A DNA stretch of 64,000 nt from contig OZ020589.1 in NCBI GenBank assembly GCA_963971535.1, forward strand, positions 86,128,369 through 86,192,368. The letters are read 5' to 3'. Made by a program: the position numbers and the translations under genes. Each line of letters opens with the position of its first letter. Position 1 is the first letter of the stretch. This document shows, in pieces, positions 42,990 to 53,551 of this stretch. The notes beneath the pieces are model-generated. The model was not told the DNA's origin and did not search any database. It saw only the letters and a list, made by a program, of their open reading frames with translations. The stretch is from Notolepis coatsorum (Eukaryota > Chordata > Actinopteri > Aulopiformes > Paralepididae).

Positions 42990-43443
42990 GACTTGTCAAC
43001 AGTCTTTTGAGAGCATCAAGGGTATTCTGATTAGCGCTCCCGTTCTGTCAGCTCCCGATTTTCAACTGCCATTCAAGTTGGCAGTGGATGCTAGTGACCT
43101 CGGTGCTGGAGCCGTCCTCCTGCAAGAGGATGCATTAGAGGTGGAGCACCCAGTGTGCTACTTTTCTAAAAAGTTTGACAGGCATCAACTGCACTACTCT
43201 ACTATAGAGAAGGAGGCGCTCGCTTTGGTTCTTGCCTTGAACCATTTTGATGTTTACGTGGGATCCTCCAGTTTACCCCTTGTTGTGTATACAGACCATA
43301 ACCCTTTGGTTTTTCTTCGCAGCATGGTGAATTCGAATCATCGTTTGATGCGATGGAGTTTGTTCCTCCAGGCGTATAACTTGGATATTCGCCACATTCG
43401 TGGGAGGGACAACGTGCTAGCAGACGCCCTCTCACGATCGTAG
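42985..43443 (+). CDS. RNase H domain in the deleted Gypsy
   Basis: The frame gives the RT-RNase H connection (CQQSFESIKGILISAPVLS) and a complete RNase H. VDASDLGAGAVLLQ carries the first Asp, STIEKEALALVLAL the Glu, VVYTDHNPLVFL the second Asp and RDNVLADALSRS the last Asp, so all four catalytic acids remain. The stop is TAG 43441-43443. It is in a different frame from the gag fragment and has no obvious start codon of its own except ATG 42970 just before the junction. Survival intact beside identical LTRs probably reflects youth, not selection. Confidence 0.8.
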   Translation, partial: TETCQQSFESIKGILISAPVLSAPDFQLPFKLAVDASDLGAGAVLLQEDALEVEHPVCYFSKKFDRHQLHYSTIEKEALALVLALNHFDVYVGSSSLPLVVYTDHNPLVFLRSMVNSNHRLMRWSLFLQAYNLDIRHIRGRDNVLADALSRS

Positions 43444-43565
43444 TACCGGTGTTTGTGGTACCCGTTATCGCTGTTGTGGTAGAGGCCCTGACAACTAAGG
43501 GGTCACAGTTGTTTTTGTTTTGTTTATGGGTTGTTGTGTAGTGGTTGCCTCTTGGGCAACCAGTT

Positions 43566-43577
43566 TGGTGGGGGAGG
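43566..43577 (+). other. Polypurine tract of the deleted Gypsy
   Basis: GGTGGGGGAGGTG directly before the 3' LTR. Confidence 0.75.
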
Positions 43578-43886
43578 TGTTATGTACTAGAGGCCTGGTC
43601 ACTCCTGTGTCACCAGGGCAGGCAGGTGAGGGCTGCCAATTAGCCAATTAGTGCTGATTGGTTACCTGCTGGGGAGCTTCAAAGGCAGACCCAGAAACAC
43701 ACATGCACGGTCTGTGCCTAGTGAAAGAGCTGTCAGGTTCTTACAGTCCTTGTCCGTTGGGTTACCAGTACATTAGCTTATAGTTATATTAGTAGTTCCT
43801 TGGTTTAGTAGCATTTTTGAGTTAGAGCACAGGGTTTTGGTGTTGATTACACATAGGTTGCGTACCCATGAGCCAGGGTCGTAACA
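43578..43886 (+). repeat. 3' LTR of the deleted Gypsy
   Basis: Identical by eye to the 5' LTR. Followed by CACACACAC, consistent with the CACAC duplication. Confidence 0.95.
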
Positions 43887-45133
43887 CACACACACACATG
43901 TTCGCAGTGCATATGCCTACCATTAGTCACTCCAGTTATATCATACAATCTATCATGGTTCACAAGATCACATGCATTGAGTTCGTGAAGATATTATGTA
44001 TTTGTACTAGGTCCCCCCCCACCCTTTTCATCCCCCATACCCTCCCCAAACAGAAAGTAAACCATAACATAGGCTCACTAGTCCTATATTACCCTACTTG
44101 GCTCCCTGTTAACTTCCCCTTTAAATTGCCAGGTGGCACACCACTATTTGAACCAGGCTGTGAAGCGTTACTCCTTATAACAAAAAGAAAACAAAAAGAA
44201 AAAAGGAACAAAATTAAACTAAAAAACAAACAATACAGGCAAGCAATTGATTCAGTAATAAGGCAGAGAAATAAATAAATTAATGAATATGAGAAATGAA
44301 TAATGAATAAGAGGGGAAAGATAATAGGCTACCAATTTACTTGTCAGTTTTTATTTTATTTTAGGTTCTCTTTTATTATTTTTTTTATTTTTATTTTTTA
44401 TTTATAAGCCTACATGATCTAACTATCCTTTCCCCTTGCAAAGGCTACGAAAAGAAATAAAAATGCAAAGTTCTACAACTATAGTTGCCTACCAACACCC
44501 TAAAAAGTAAAACAATCAACCCAATCTATGTCAAATGTATATGCACTCCTCTTCTGGATTTTTTTAGCATCACAAACAGTACTGCACTTGAAAATCTGGT
44601 ATGTCACAAATGTATAGATGCAGCAGCACTGTCCATCTGCATGCCATGTGTGTCACATGATGAATTGAAAATGGGGGACCCCGATGGAAACAAGACGAAA
44701 GTCTCTCTCAGGTCTCTCTCAGGTCCTCTCAACAACTGTATGCACTGAGCTGCACTGTACTGTACCCACTCTGCAACCCGCCAACAAACTTTTCTATCAA
44801 TTCAATCAATCAAACCAAAGAAAGAAAAAATATATGAATAATTGGATGTAATAAAAGATAGAGAAAATGGAAATATATATATAAACACCAAAAAAAAAAA
44901 AAAAAAAACTAGAAATTATACACTGATGATTCAGTTTTGATACTTGTCCTTTAATTAACCACGTTCAGGGTTGTTTCTGGTTTTTCTAATAGCTCATAAG
45001 AGTCATTTGGTAGTGTGTGTGTCTTAGTTTTGGCTACTTATCTCGTCTCACGGTGTTTGTCTTGGTAGTAGGGGGATCCTCAGTTGCCCCCCGCAGTCAT
45101 TTCATCCTGGCGACGGGCTTGATCTGCCCGCTT
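43887..45133 (-). other. L1 inter-ORF region with an ATTC-type repeat
   Basis: No gene. AT-rich with an A-run near 44890. It holds a diverged copy of the ATTC-tail repeat at 44655-44815 on the plus strand (GAATTGAAAATGGGGGACCC, CTGTACTGTACCCA). It is longer than usual for the gap between L1 ORFs, so other insertions are likely. Confidence 0.5.
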
Positions 45134-45888
45134 TCAGCCTCGTTCAAGTCCACGGATGAATTCTTGTGCGGCTTCTGGGGAATGAAAGTCACGGGAGGTC
45201 CCGCCGTGTTCGACTATTAATATAGCTGGGTGTCTCATTGAGTAAGACAGGCTTTTAGATCTGAATATGCGTTTCACGTCGTCAAACAGCTTGCGTTTCT
45301 TCATCACCTCCTGGCTGAAGTGACTGTAAAAGTAGATCCTGTTTCTGGAGGTTTCCTCGGTCCCGCCGTAGTACAATTCTCCCTTCTCCCTCGCCAGGCG
45401 CATGATAGTGTCCTTTTGTTGTGCTCGCAGTAGTTTCAGTAGTATTGGTCTAGGCTTGTTGGGTTTGGTTGTTTTAATTTCAAGCGATACGCGCTGTCGA
45501 TCAGCACGGGTCCGCCGAGTTTATCTTCGCCAAACAGCCATAGTAGAAAAGCGGCTAGGAAGCCGGCGAGGTCCCGTTTCTCCACTGACTCTGGAAGCCC
45601 CTCCAAACGAACGACTGCGCGCAATGAGCTGTCTTCATACTGTTGGACTTTTAGTTTTACAATGGTCATCTCTTTTTCTAGTTTAGTGATTGTTTCGTGA
45701 GCCGTCTGGATGTTGTCCTCGTTGCGGCTGACTCGTTGCTGCACTTCTTCCACTTGTTCGTTAAGCGTCGTCATCGAGCCTCTGATTGTTTCCAAACTAG
45801 TTTGAATATCAGTTGTCTTTTGGAGCAGCTCAGTTCTGCTTTGCTGGATGGCATTCCACAATGTTTGTAGGGTGATTTCACCAGCCAT
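45134..45888 (-). pseudogene. L1 ORF1 (frameshifted)
   Basis: From ATG 45888 it reads MAGEITLQTLWNAIQQSRTE and then a coiled coil (heptads through IQTSLETIRGSMTTLNEQVEEV and ETITKLEKEM). It continues with the RRM-type start LRAVVRLEGLPESVEKRDL. The frame shifts near 45485, and the C-terminal domain continues as KPRPILLKLLRAQQKDTIMR and YFYSHFSQEVMKKRKLFDDV to the stop at 45134. This is the coiled-coil, RRM and CTD plan of L1 ORF1p, a trimeric RNA-binding chaperone. Confidence 0.85.
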
Positions 45889-46137
45889 GTTGTGCTGTAG
45901 GCTGTAGAAGACCAGTGTTTGTAGCGCCGTTTGTTACGGCGGGGTCTGCTGCTTCTCAGAAGGTTCCTTGCTTCTTGTTTGTCAGTTCCAAAGTGTACAA
46001 AAGAGTAGGGTCGTTTAGTTTAAAATGAAGTAATCATTTCGGTTGGTATAGCGCTTATAATTTAGTTTTTAAGATAAAGGTGGTGAGCCCTGTGCATCTG
46101 CCTCACTCCTGCGCGGCCATCATCAACCAAGTTCTCC
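45889..46137 (-). other. L1 5' UTR
   Basis: Non-coding sequence between the 5' target duplication (46138) and the ORF1 ATG. It starts on the minus strand GGAGAACTTGGTTGATGATG. This presence indicates a full-length insertion. Confidence 0.7.
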
Positions 46138-46168
46138 TCGGTGTTGTATCCTGATCTGCTACTCTCTC

Positions 46169-46356
46169 AACACTCCTGCGGCAGCCGAACAGTTCTACCA
46201 AAATAACATAGCATTTAAGACGACGGAGGCTGAGAGGATGGCTAGGCTGCCAGAAGAGCTAATAGCTAATAGGCTGGGAGTCGGGACCTATATCCCAGAC
46301 TACTATCAACATTACACATGGATACAACAAGGACAAGACCACGTTCACTTAAAAAG
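46169..46356 (+). other. Exon-like open stretch with splice donor, unknown
   Basis: A 62-codon open run reads TPAAAEQFYQNNIAFKTTEA, then MARLPEELIANRLGVGTYIP and DYYQHYTWIQQGQ, and ends AG|GTAATG, a fair donor. Its residue composition looks like a real protein. It lies in the hAT interior just after the L1 target duplication, and the 5' part would have been split by the L1 and the L2. I do not recognise the family. It could be an element gene or a captured host exon. Confidence 0.3.
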
Positions 46357-47222
46357 GTAATGTTGGTATGAAAAGAAAAGAAACAGACGAGTACTAACAC
46401 TGAGATTGACCCCGCTATAAGTTATGAATCCCTTTAGCGCTTGAAGTGCACTAAAACGTCGTAATGACTTTTTATTTTTCATATAATGTTGGGTACATGC
46501 TCAGTAGAGTTAGAACGCTCCCAGTCTTAGGGGCTGTGATATTTTGTTACCACACTTTATGCACATAGAAGTGCGGTGGCAGGGTCGCTAAGCTAATGTT
46601 ATTAGCCGAATGCTCTGATGGGGGCCGCCATTTAAAGTGATGTCAGCGATCTACGGTACGACTCAAGGGACAAAAGGGAATGTCTGTGTGAAATTTGTAC
46701 AGTAGGTCCCAGTAAGAATTGCAATCAGTGTGTACTGTGTATTTACACTATCCTAATGTTCCATTGTTGGTTAAAAAAAAAAGCAATTTAAATCAGAATA
46801 TGTTCCATTCCATGTCTGCCTATTTCTGAATCTATTGACCATTTCAAGGAATGTTTGGTTACTATTGGGCTTCTAGCCTTCTACTGAACTTATTGTGAAT
46901 CAGCTGATAGGGTTTGGGCTAGACTCTACTTAATAAATAGAATTGCATTATTTACAATATAAAAGTATAAAATGCCTTTTTTTCATTAGCGAAAACTAGA
47001 CAAAAATCATCACTTTTCTGCGACTAAATCTAGACAAAAACAAAAAAGACAAAATCGAGACTAACACTGACTAAGACTAAAATGCTCAGACAATTAGTTG
47101 ACTAAAACTGACTAAACGAAAAATAAATGCAGATGACTAAATATGATGAAAACGAAAAAGGAGCACTTGACACATGACTAAGATTAAAACTAAAATGAAA
47201 ATAGCTGCCAAAATTAACACTG
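46357..47222 (+). other. hAT right terminal region, no gene
   Basis: AT-rich, with GACTAAAACTGACTAAA-type subterminal repeats from about 46985. Confidence 0.6.
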
Positions 47223-47950
47223 GTGCAGAGGCAGGCCCAGACGTGGGGCCGGGACCAGCCATAGAAGCAGACACAGACGTAGAGGTGGGACCAGACGAGG
47301 AGCCGGGACCAGACGTAGAAGCAGACCCGGACGTAGAGGCGGGACCAGACGAGGAGCCGGGACCAGACGTAGAAGCAGACCCGGACGTAGAGACTGGACC
47401 AGACGTGGGGCCGGGACCAGACATAGAGCTGGGACCAGATGTAGAAGCAGACCCGGACATGAAGGCAGGACCAGACATGGGACCGTGACCAGGCATTGAA
47501 GCAGACCCGGACGTGGAGGCAGAACCAGACGTGGGACCAGGCGTAGAAGCAGACCTAAGCGTGGAGGCAGGACCAGACATGGGACTGGGACCAGACGTAG
47601 AGCTGAGACCAGACGTAGAGCGGGGACCGGGCGTAGAGGCAGGGCCGGGTGTAGATGCCGGACCAGGCGTAGAGGCCGGGCCAGGCGTAGGAGCCGGACC
47701 GGGCGTAGAGGCTGGGCCGGGAGTAGGAGCCGGACCAGGCGTGGAGGCCAGACCGGGCATAGAAGCTGGACCAGGCATAGAAGCCGGACCAGGCGTAGAA
47801 GCCGGACCAGGCGTAGAGGCTGGGCTGGGCATGGAAGCCGGACAGGGCGCAGAACCGGACTCGAGCCTAGAGTCGAACTTGGGCGTAGAAGCAGAACCGG
47901 GAGAAGGTGACTCCCCAGGGCCAGGAGCAGAAGCAGGACCCGGACCATAA
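47223..47950 (-). repeat. 30-bp proline-coding minisatellite, right part
   Basis: About 24 units of GGACCAGGCGTAGAGGCCGG-type sequence. Frames are open on both strands because the unit is 30 bp. On the minus strand it gives Pro-Ala-Ser-Thr-Pro-Gly repeats, and on plus Gly-Pro-Gly-Val-Glu-Ala. It continues 34210-34290 across the hAT insertion. Confidence 0.9.
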
Positions 47951-48049
47951 GTCGGGGTCTCCCCGGGAGCCGGAGCAGGGACAGGAGCAGCCAGGGCCGG
48001 ACAAGCAGAGGCTAAGCTAGCAGTAAGGGCCGTGTGTAAGGGTTTGGTT

Positions 48050-48992
48050 TGAGGGTAGGTGAGGAGACCCCAAATGCAGAACACGATCAGAGAGAGTAGA
48101 GGCAGAGACGACGGAATGAAAATGAACTGGCTTTTACTTAGCGGTTGCAAACAAACAGTGATACACGTTAAACCGGTAACAAACAAAAGCGAACTGCAAA
48201 ACCCGAAAATAAAACTCAGCAGTGCTGGAAAAAAGTGGACTAGTAAGAGTACAACCGAACACAAGTGTAGAACAACAAAACAATGGAAGTGAGAAACGGG
48301 CAGGAATAAATACTGCCCGTGATTACTAATGAGTGCCAGCTGGTTTAAGACAAGGCATGACCCAGACTGGTGAACACAAAGTATTACTAAAAAGAAATCT
48401 CACACTATAAATAAAGGCATGTGTAAAGGGATAACTTACTGGAAACATATGTAAAGAAATGAACCCTTAAAGGAACATATGTAAAGATATTAACACTTAC
48501 TGAAAACATATGTAAAGATGATGAACCTTTAAAGGAAACATATGTAAAGATATAACCCTTAATGGAAAGCATATCAAATCAAATCAAATCAAATTTATTT
48601 GTAAGGCCCGACAACACACGTTAATGTCCCCATGGGCCGGACACGTCTTCTTTAAACAAGTCAAGAAGAAACATAACAATAAGTCAAGAACAAAACAAGA
48701 ACACCATAAGGTCCAACAAATTTAAAATAAATGCAAATAAATAATAGAATCAGCCATATGTAAAGGATAAACCTTAATGGAAACATATGAAAAGGATTAA
48801 CCCTTTAAACACAAGCTAGACCGGGGAAACACAACATGAACAGAGGCAGCATAGCATTAATAATAGTATTCAAACCTAGGTCTAAATGCCTGAGAAGGTT
48901 CAATATCTGGAGCAGCTGCGTTTGGCCACCAGAGGGCGGCAGAAAACCACTGTTCACATTGTTCAGGAAGGGTCCCCGGCTGGGACCATGAC
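48050..48992 (-). repeat. LTR-like sequence, minus orientation, with insertions
   Basis: On the minus strand it starts TGTCATGGTCCCAGCCGG and contains GTATTTATTCCTGCCC and a TTTTTTCCAGCACTGCTGAG core shared with 31898-32452. It includes about 30-bp tandem units around AACATATGTAAAGAT (48430-48560 and 48755-48810), split by an inverted LINE/SINE tail with repeated CAAAT (48571-48750). Confidence 0.45.
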
Positions 48993-49001
48993 ACTGTGCT
49001 A

Positions 49002-49060
49002 CATTTACATTTACATTTAGTCATTTAGCTGACGCTTTTATCCAAAGCGACTTACAAGTT
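49002..49060 (+). mobile_element. 59-bp retroposed LINE/SINE 3' end with 15-bp target duplication
   Basis: The insert begins with three CATTTA-type units and contains AGTCATTTAGCTGACGC and CCAAAGCGACTTACAA, the well-known end of a fish LINE/V-SINE class. It is flanked by CATGACACTGTGCTA at 48987-49001 and 49061-49075. Only the very end of the element was copied. Confidence 0.85.
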
Positions 49061-49074
49061 CATGACACTGTGCT

Positions 49075-49850
49075 AGCTTCCTGGGTTGTGTTGGCTGCAG
49101 GGGACAAGCTAGCTGAAGGAGCAGTCCTAGCTACAGGGGACAAGGTGACCACACCGAGTGTGACCCTGGTAAAGGGGGCTAAGCTAGCCTTAGGAGTCCT
49201 GTGGGCTACAGAGGCTTCGCTAGCTGCCAGGGCTAGCAGGGGATTCCTTATTAGCGGTAGGAGCTAAGCTACGTGCGGAAGCTGACCTAGCCGCAGAGAC
49301 TTTGCTAGCAGTGGGGACCAAAGTGACCACACCGATTGTGGCTCTGGTAATGGGGGTTAGGCTAGCCTTAGGAGACTTGTGAGCTACAGAGGCTACGCTA
49401 GCTGCCAGGGCTCAGAGTGGCTCCAGCAGGAGGGACTAGGGTGCTAGCTGCAATGACTACACTAGCCGGCGGGGCTAAGGCACTAGCAGTAGGAACTCTA
49501 GCAGGCGGGACCATGGTGCTAGCAGTAGGAACTCTAGCAGGAGGGACTAGGGTGATAGCTGCAGTGACTACACTAACCGGCGGGGCTTAGGTGCTAGCAG
49601 TAGGAACTCTAGCAGGAGGGGCTAAGGGGGTAGCTGCAAAGGCTACACTAGCGGCAGGGGCTACGCTAACCATGGGGGCCATGCCAGCCGAAGGGGCGGT
49701 CCCAGCCGAAGGGGTTTTGTCAGCAGTAGGGCCTGCGCCAGCAGAGGGGGTTAGAGGGGTAGCTGCAGAGGCTACACTAGCGGCAGGAGCTACGTTAACC
49801 ACGGGGGCCATGCTAGCCGAAAGGAATTATTCTTTTTGGATTACCTTCTG
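49075..49850 (-). repeat. Degenerate alanine/proline-coding repeat
   Basis: Irregular tandem units around GCTAGCAGTAGGAACTCTAG and GCTGCAGAGGCTACACTAGC. Frames on the minus strand are Ala/Pro/Ser-rich. It may be interior sequence of the same type of retroelement as the minisatellites to the left. Confidence 0.7.
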
Positions 49851-49860
49851 GCTACGGTAA

Positions 49861-50475
49861 GGACCCACTATGTCTATTTTACCAAACGTGGAACATGTTT
49901 ATGTAACTATCACAGTGTTTATGTACCTTGTTTATGTACCTGTCATAAACAAGGCTTTTTCTAATGATCGGATTTTCGGGGTAAGACTTGATGATTTTGT
50001 GAAGGTACTATGTACATGTTATATACCTTTGATTTGGGAGTATTTGGGGGTTCAGGGAATCAACCAGAACGCATATTGCACATAAAGCGTCCTATCTCGC
50101 GATCGATGGAAAAATACTGGATTCTTTTGGAAATGGGCGATGTTCAGCGTATAATAAACTACAAACTACAGTGTGTAGAAACTAACGCCTTTTTACATGC
50201 TGTACTGCAAATAGTTTCTGCCAAATGAGCCATACCATTTTCCCCATAGCTATACTATATAGAATATACAAATAGCTCTGCAAAGATCATGAATTATCAC
50301 GAAAACAGTCACGAAAAGCCGGCCTACTAACCGCAGGATGCGCGGCCAGCGTGGTATAGAAAGAGTTAAGAGGTTAATGGAACCATGTTTCACTCTTTAG
50401 CTGATCACTCTGAGCTCTAACAATGGAACCATGTTTAACTCCCTAGCTGATCACTCTGAGCTCTTGATACAAATG
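49861..50475 (+). other. No gene seen
   Basis: AT-rich. A short duplicated phrase (GGAACCATGTTT...CTAGCTGATCACTCTGAGCTC) occurs twice at 50378-50463. Confidence 0.6.
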
Positions 50476-50697
50476 GTAAATAGTGCATTTTTATATAGCG
50501 CTTTACAATTTTGTTCCGCACATTTTACACATTCACTCACACATTCACTCGCCAATGGCGGAGGCGACCATGCAAGTAGGGTGGCCAGACGTCCCGATTT
50601 GTGCGGGACAGTCCCGCATTTCAGCCCTCTGTCCCGCATGCCGCAAGAGAAGAACATTGTCCCGCATTTCAATAAGTGTCCCGCAATTCAATAAACA

Positions 50698-50829
<132 letters not shown>

Positions 50830-51067
50830 AATAATTATTGTTTTTGTCCTCTCATTAATCCCCAAAACATGCACTAATGCACACACTGCAAGTACTACAT
50901 ACGTAACATTATGTAACATAGTATAGTATAGTATAGTATATAGTCTAACCAGCACAAGCGCATTATATATACCTGGTGCGAGCTGTTTATTTCCGGTCGC
51001 TCAAGTTGCGCTGCAATAAACAGCTTGCGCCAGGTACTATATATGCAAGCTGTTATTGGCTATTGGT

Positions 51068-51309
51068 TATTGGTTATTGGGGGATGACGTGACTGTATGC
51101 GAGGTCTACCCCATCCTCTCTACCCTGCGTGGGAAACTCCATGCAAAGGCTCACGGATTCCTTCTTAGACGCGTCCTTCTCCACCACTTCCCAGATGCGA
51201 GAGCGACAAAGACAAGAGCAGACTTCACATCGTTCTACAGGTCTGCCATCGTCTACCTCGAGAAGTGGTTCGACTTCTCCTATGAGAATTATCTGAAGGC
51301 TCTTTCTGT
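51068..51309 (+). pseudogene. hAT transposase fragment, internal
   Basis: The open run DDVTVCEVYPILSTLRGKLH, then DFTSFYRSAIVYLEKWFDFS and YENYLKALSV, resembles the region of hAT transposases before the C-terminal domain. A hAT MITE interrupts it at 51317. Catalytic residues cannot be placed. The identification rests mainly on lying inside a hAT element with a clear C-terminal domain downstream. Confidence 0.5.
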
Positions 51310-51316
51310 CATGTGT

Positions 51317-52338
51317 GAGGGGTGTAAAGTACTTGAGTAATTGTACTTCGTTACAATACTTAAGTACTGTTTTGGGGGATTTGTACTTTACTCGAGTATT
51401 ATTAGGTTTGTATACTTTGTACTTTTACTCCATTACATTTCAGAGAAAAAATATATACTTTTTACTCCTTACATTTAAAATGCAGACCTACAAAGTACAA
51501 AGTACAAATCTCACAGGTCCAACCATTTTAATTAGTATATTTTAATTGTTTATCTGGCCGAACTAACGTTAACGTTAATAATCCTGCGACCGCAGGTAAA
51601 CAGCCAATCAAATCCCCATCAATGGAAAATGAACCCGCCCATACCCATGCTGATTGGTCCTTGTGCAACAATAGAAAGCTGGGATCTTTGATTAAACACC
51701 TGCTATCAGAAGAATAGACAGTCAGATCCGCATTATGCTGTGGTTAATATTGTGATATTATTCAGGGTACTCCAGTATTCTGCCTTTAATATTGTGATAT
51801 TATTCAGGATAATCCAGTATGCTGTGGTTAATATTGTGATATTATTCAGGATACACCATTCTGTTTTTAATATTGTGATATTATTTATGCTGTGATGTGA
51901 ATGCCGTCCATGTTAGTGCATTCAATAATTTTAATGCAAAAAAAGTGTCCTCTGTTCTTTCATTTTCAGCATTGTCTATCGCAGAACACATTCCATTGTG
52001 GGCAGAGTGTATGCTTGGTTTCATTCCAGCCTTGCCTAAACACCAGCTGATGATTTCACTAATTGGCTCACCTCTTCAACTAACTCACCTGGTGCAATGT
52101 ATAGTTAAAATAAAAACTTGGCCCACGATGGAATGAGTTTGAGACCCCTGGTCTATCCCTTTCAGAAAAAAAAATTACTTTTACTTTTTAGTACTTAAGT
52201 ACATTTAAAAGTAGGACTTTTTTACTTTTACTCAAGTCTGTTTTTAGCCAGATACTTTGACTTTTACTTGAGTCAGATTTTGAGACGGTACCCATACTTT
52301 CACTTAAGTATAATTTCTGGGTACTTTTTACACCCCTG
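51317..52338 (+). mobile_element. Younger hAT MITE inside the transposase
   Basis: Left end AGGGGTGTAAAGTACTTGAG; inverted right end CAGGGGTGTAAAAAGTACCC. CATGTGT flanks both sides (51310-51316 and 52339-52345); the first base of the left end differs. The ends are rich in AAGTACTTAAGTA motifs. The interior has three to four imperfect 60-bp copies around TTAATATTGTGATATTATTC (51745-51890). Confidence 0.8.
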
Positions 52339-53010
52339 CATGTGTCTAAACTGAGAAACGTCAGCTTCACTGAGTCCAGGGGTGCAGTCCAGGGGTGCAG
52401 TCGTGCACACACGCGGTTACACGCCGTGTTATTAGATCACTGAGGCAGAACTAAGTACGCGCGATCACGCACGGATGTGTACTCGCGTGACCGCGCACAC
52501 AAAAATGCGCTGTATCCATTCGTTGTGAATAAGTACCCGGCCGGCGCCCACCGTTTTACATAACAAAAAGCGCAGGTACTAGGTGTCTGGGTGTTGGCTA
52601 TCTGAATGCATCTCCCCCTTCATTCTGTGTGACGGCAGTGGAGGTGAATACTAATGTGGCTCGGAATTCGTGATGGGGGTCTACCTGCTTATGATTGAAT
52701 CAAGCGTCTGCCGTGCTGCGCGCCAGCTTTCCAATTGCTCTTGCGCGCGCACATTCACACAAATAGAGAGCAAGAAGAGCGTGTATGATAGAAAGATTGC
52801 ACTTGTGTATATGCGCTTGTGTGTGTGTGCGTGTGTGTGTGTGCGTGCGTGTGTGTGTGTATAACTGCGCGTGCGAGTGGGTGTGAGCGCACCACAAGGT
52901 TCATCACCAAACCTCCCTTGCTGTGCACTAGGAGTCATGCACACACAAACTTCAAGTAAACACAAGTTGTCTGATTATTTTAAGTTTGCTTTTGTGTTTG
53001 TGTGTAAAAC

Positions 53011-53131
53011 AATTTCTTTAATTGAATTAACTTAAACTAAAAGTAAATACAAACTAAATTAACAATGTAACTTACATTGTTAATTTAGTTTGTATTTACT
53101 TTTCTAGTTTAAGTTGATTCAGAAATTGTAA
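53011..53131 (+). repeat. Long hairpin
   Basis: 53042-53070 and 53072-53101 are perfect complements of about 30 bp around one base (C53071). The pairing extends outward with one bulge to CTTAAACTA...TAGTTTAAG and, more loosely, to CAATTTCT...AGAAATTG. No gene. Confidence 0.9.
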
Positions 53132-53281
53132 CTACTATTACATTTAAAACATTGTTTGTTTTTCAACCATATCTGTTGACAATATAATTTCTTTATATAT
53201 TGAAGGCTACATCCTGCTACCTTTTTCAGCTTCTCTATTTAAAAAAATAAAAATAAAAATCTGTTCTGTGCGCGTGCACGT

Positions 53282-53551
53282 GGCGTGGCGTGTTACCAGT
53301 TCCCATATTACGACTGCACCACTGTGTGCGTCCCGGTCACGAATGCGTTCGTAGAGAGGTTGTTCTCCCTCATGACTGGCGCGTGGACGGACCAGAGAAA
53401 TAGATGCAGTGTGGAGCTCGTGAAGAGAGAAATACAAGTCAAAACTAATTTCTCTCTCACATGTTCAGCTTTTTATAAATATGCTCTTGGACAGAAGGCC
53501 CTACTGGAAGCTGCATGGTCCAGTAATAAATATAGATTACTCAAACACTAA
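53282..53551 (+). pseudogene. hAT transposase C-terminal dimerisation domain
   Basis: The run [20 protein letters not shown], then [20 protein letters not shown], is the conserved hAT family C-terminal domain (VTNAxVERxFS...RN...EL..SEIQVK). The stop is TAA at 53549-53551. The start at 53285 is only where the frame opens. The catalytic core and zinc finger are absent from this copy. Confidence 0.85.

Larger units (their letters stand above)
41593..43886 (+). mobile_element. Young internally deleted Gypsy element, 2.3 kb
   Basis: Two 309-bp LTRs, identical by eye (41593-41901 and 43578-43886), start TGTTA and end TAACA. The duplication CACAC lies within a CA run. A tRNA-Pro-like primer site follows the 5' LTR. 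The interior keeps only a gag N-terminus and an RNase H domain, joined near 42985, with protease, most of RT and integrase gone. A purine tract precedes the 3' LTR. It must have been mobilised by proteins of a complete relative. Confidence 0.93.
36850..46137 (-). mobile_element. Full-length L1-clade LINE with internal insertions
   Basis: It lies on the minus strand. A 14-bp duplication TCGGTGTTGTATCC flanks it (36836-36849 and 46138-46151). A T-run at 36850-36859 is the poly(A) tail. Order from the 5' end is UTR (46137-45889), ORF1, inter-ORF region and ORF2. It has since received a deleted Gypsy (41593-43886), a solo LTR (38343-38885) and an ATTC-type repeat (44655-44815). Both ORFs are broken. 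Confidence 0.9.
34291..47222 (+). mobile_element. hAT element expanded to 12.9 kb by nested insertions
   Basis: Left end CAGTGTTAATTTTG; inverted right end CAGTGTTAATTTTG. A perfect 8-bp duplication GTGCAGAG flanks it (34283-34290 and 47223-47230). Removing it rejoins a continuous 30-bp minisatellite. It contains L2 family A copy 3, an L1 LINE with its own insertions and an exon-like frame (46169-46356). No hAT transposase is recognised, so it was probably non-autonomous. Confidence 0.9.

Noticed and set aside
47137-48264. 375-residue collagen-like minus-strand frame and its plus-strand partner
   Set aside because: The 30-bp unit keeps frames open. The N-terminal part is LTR-like sequence and the C-terminal part lies in the hAT end.
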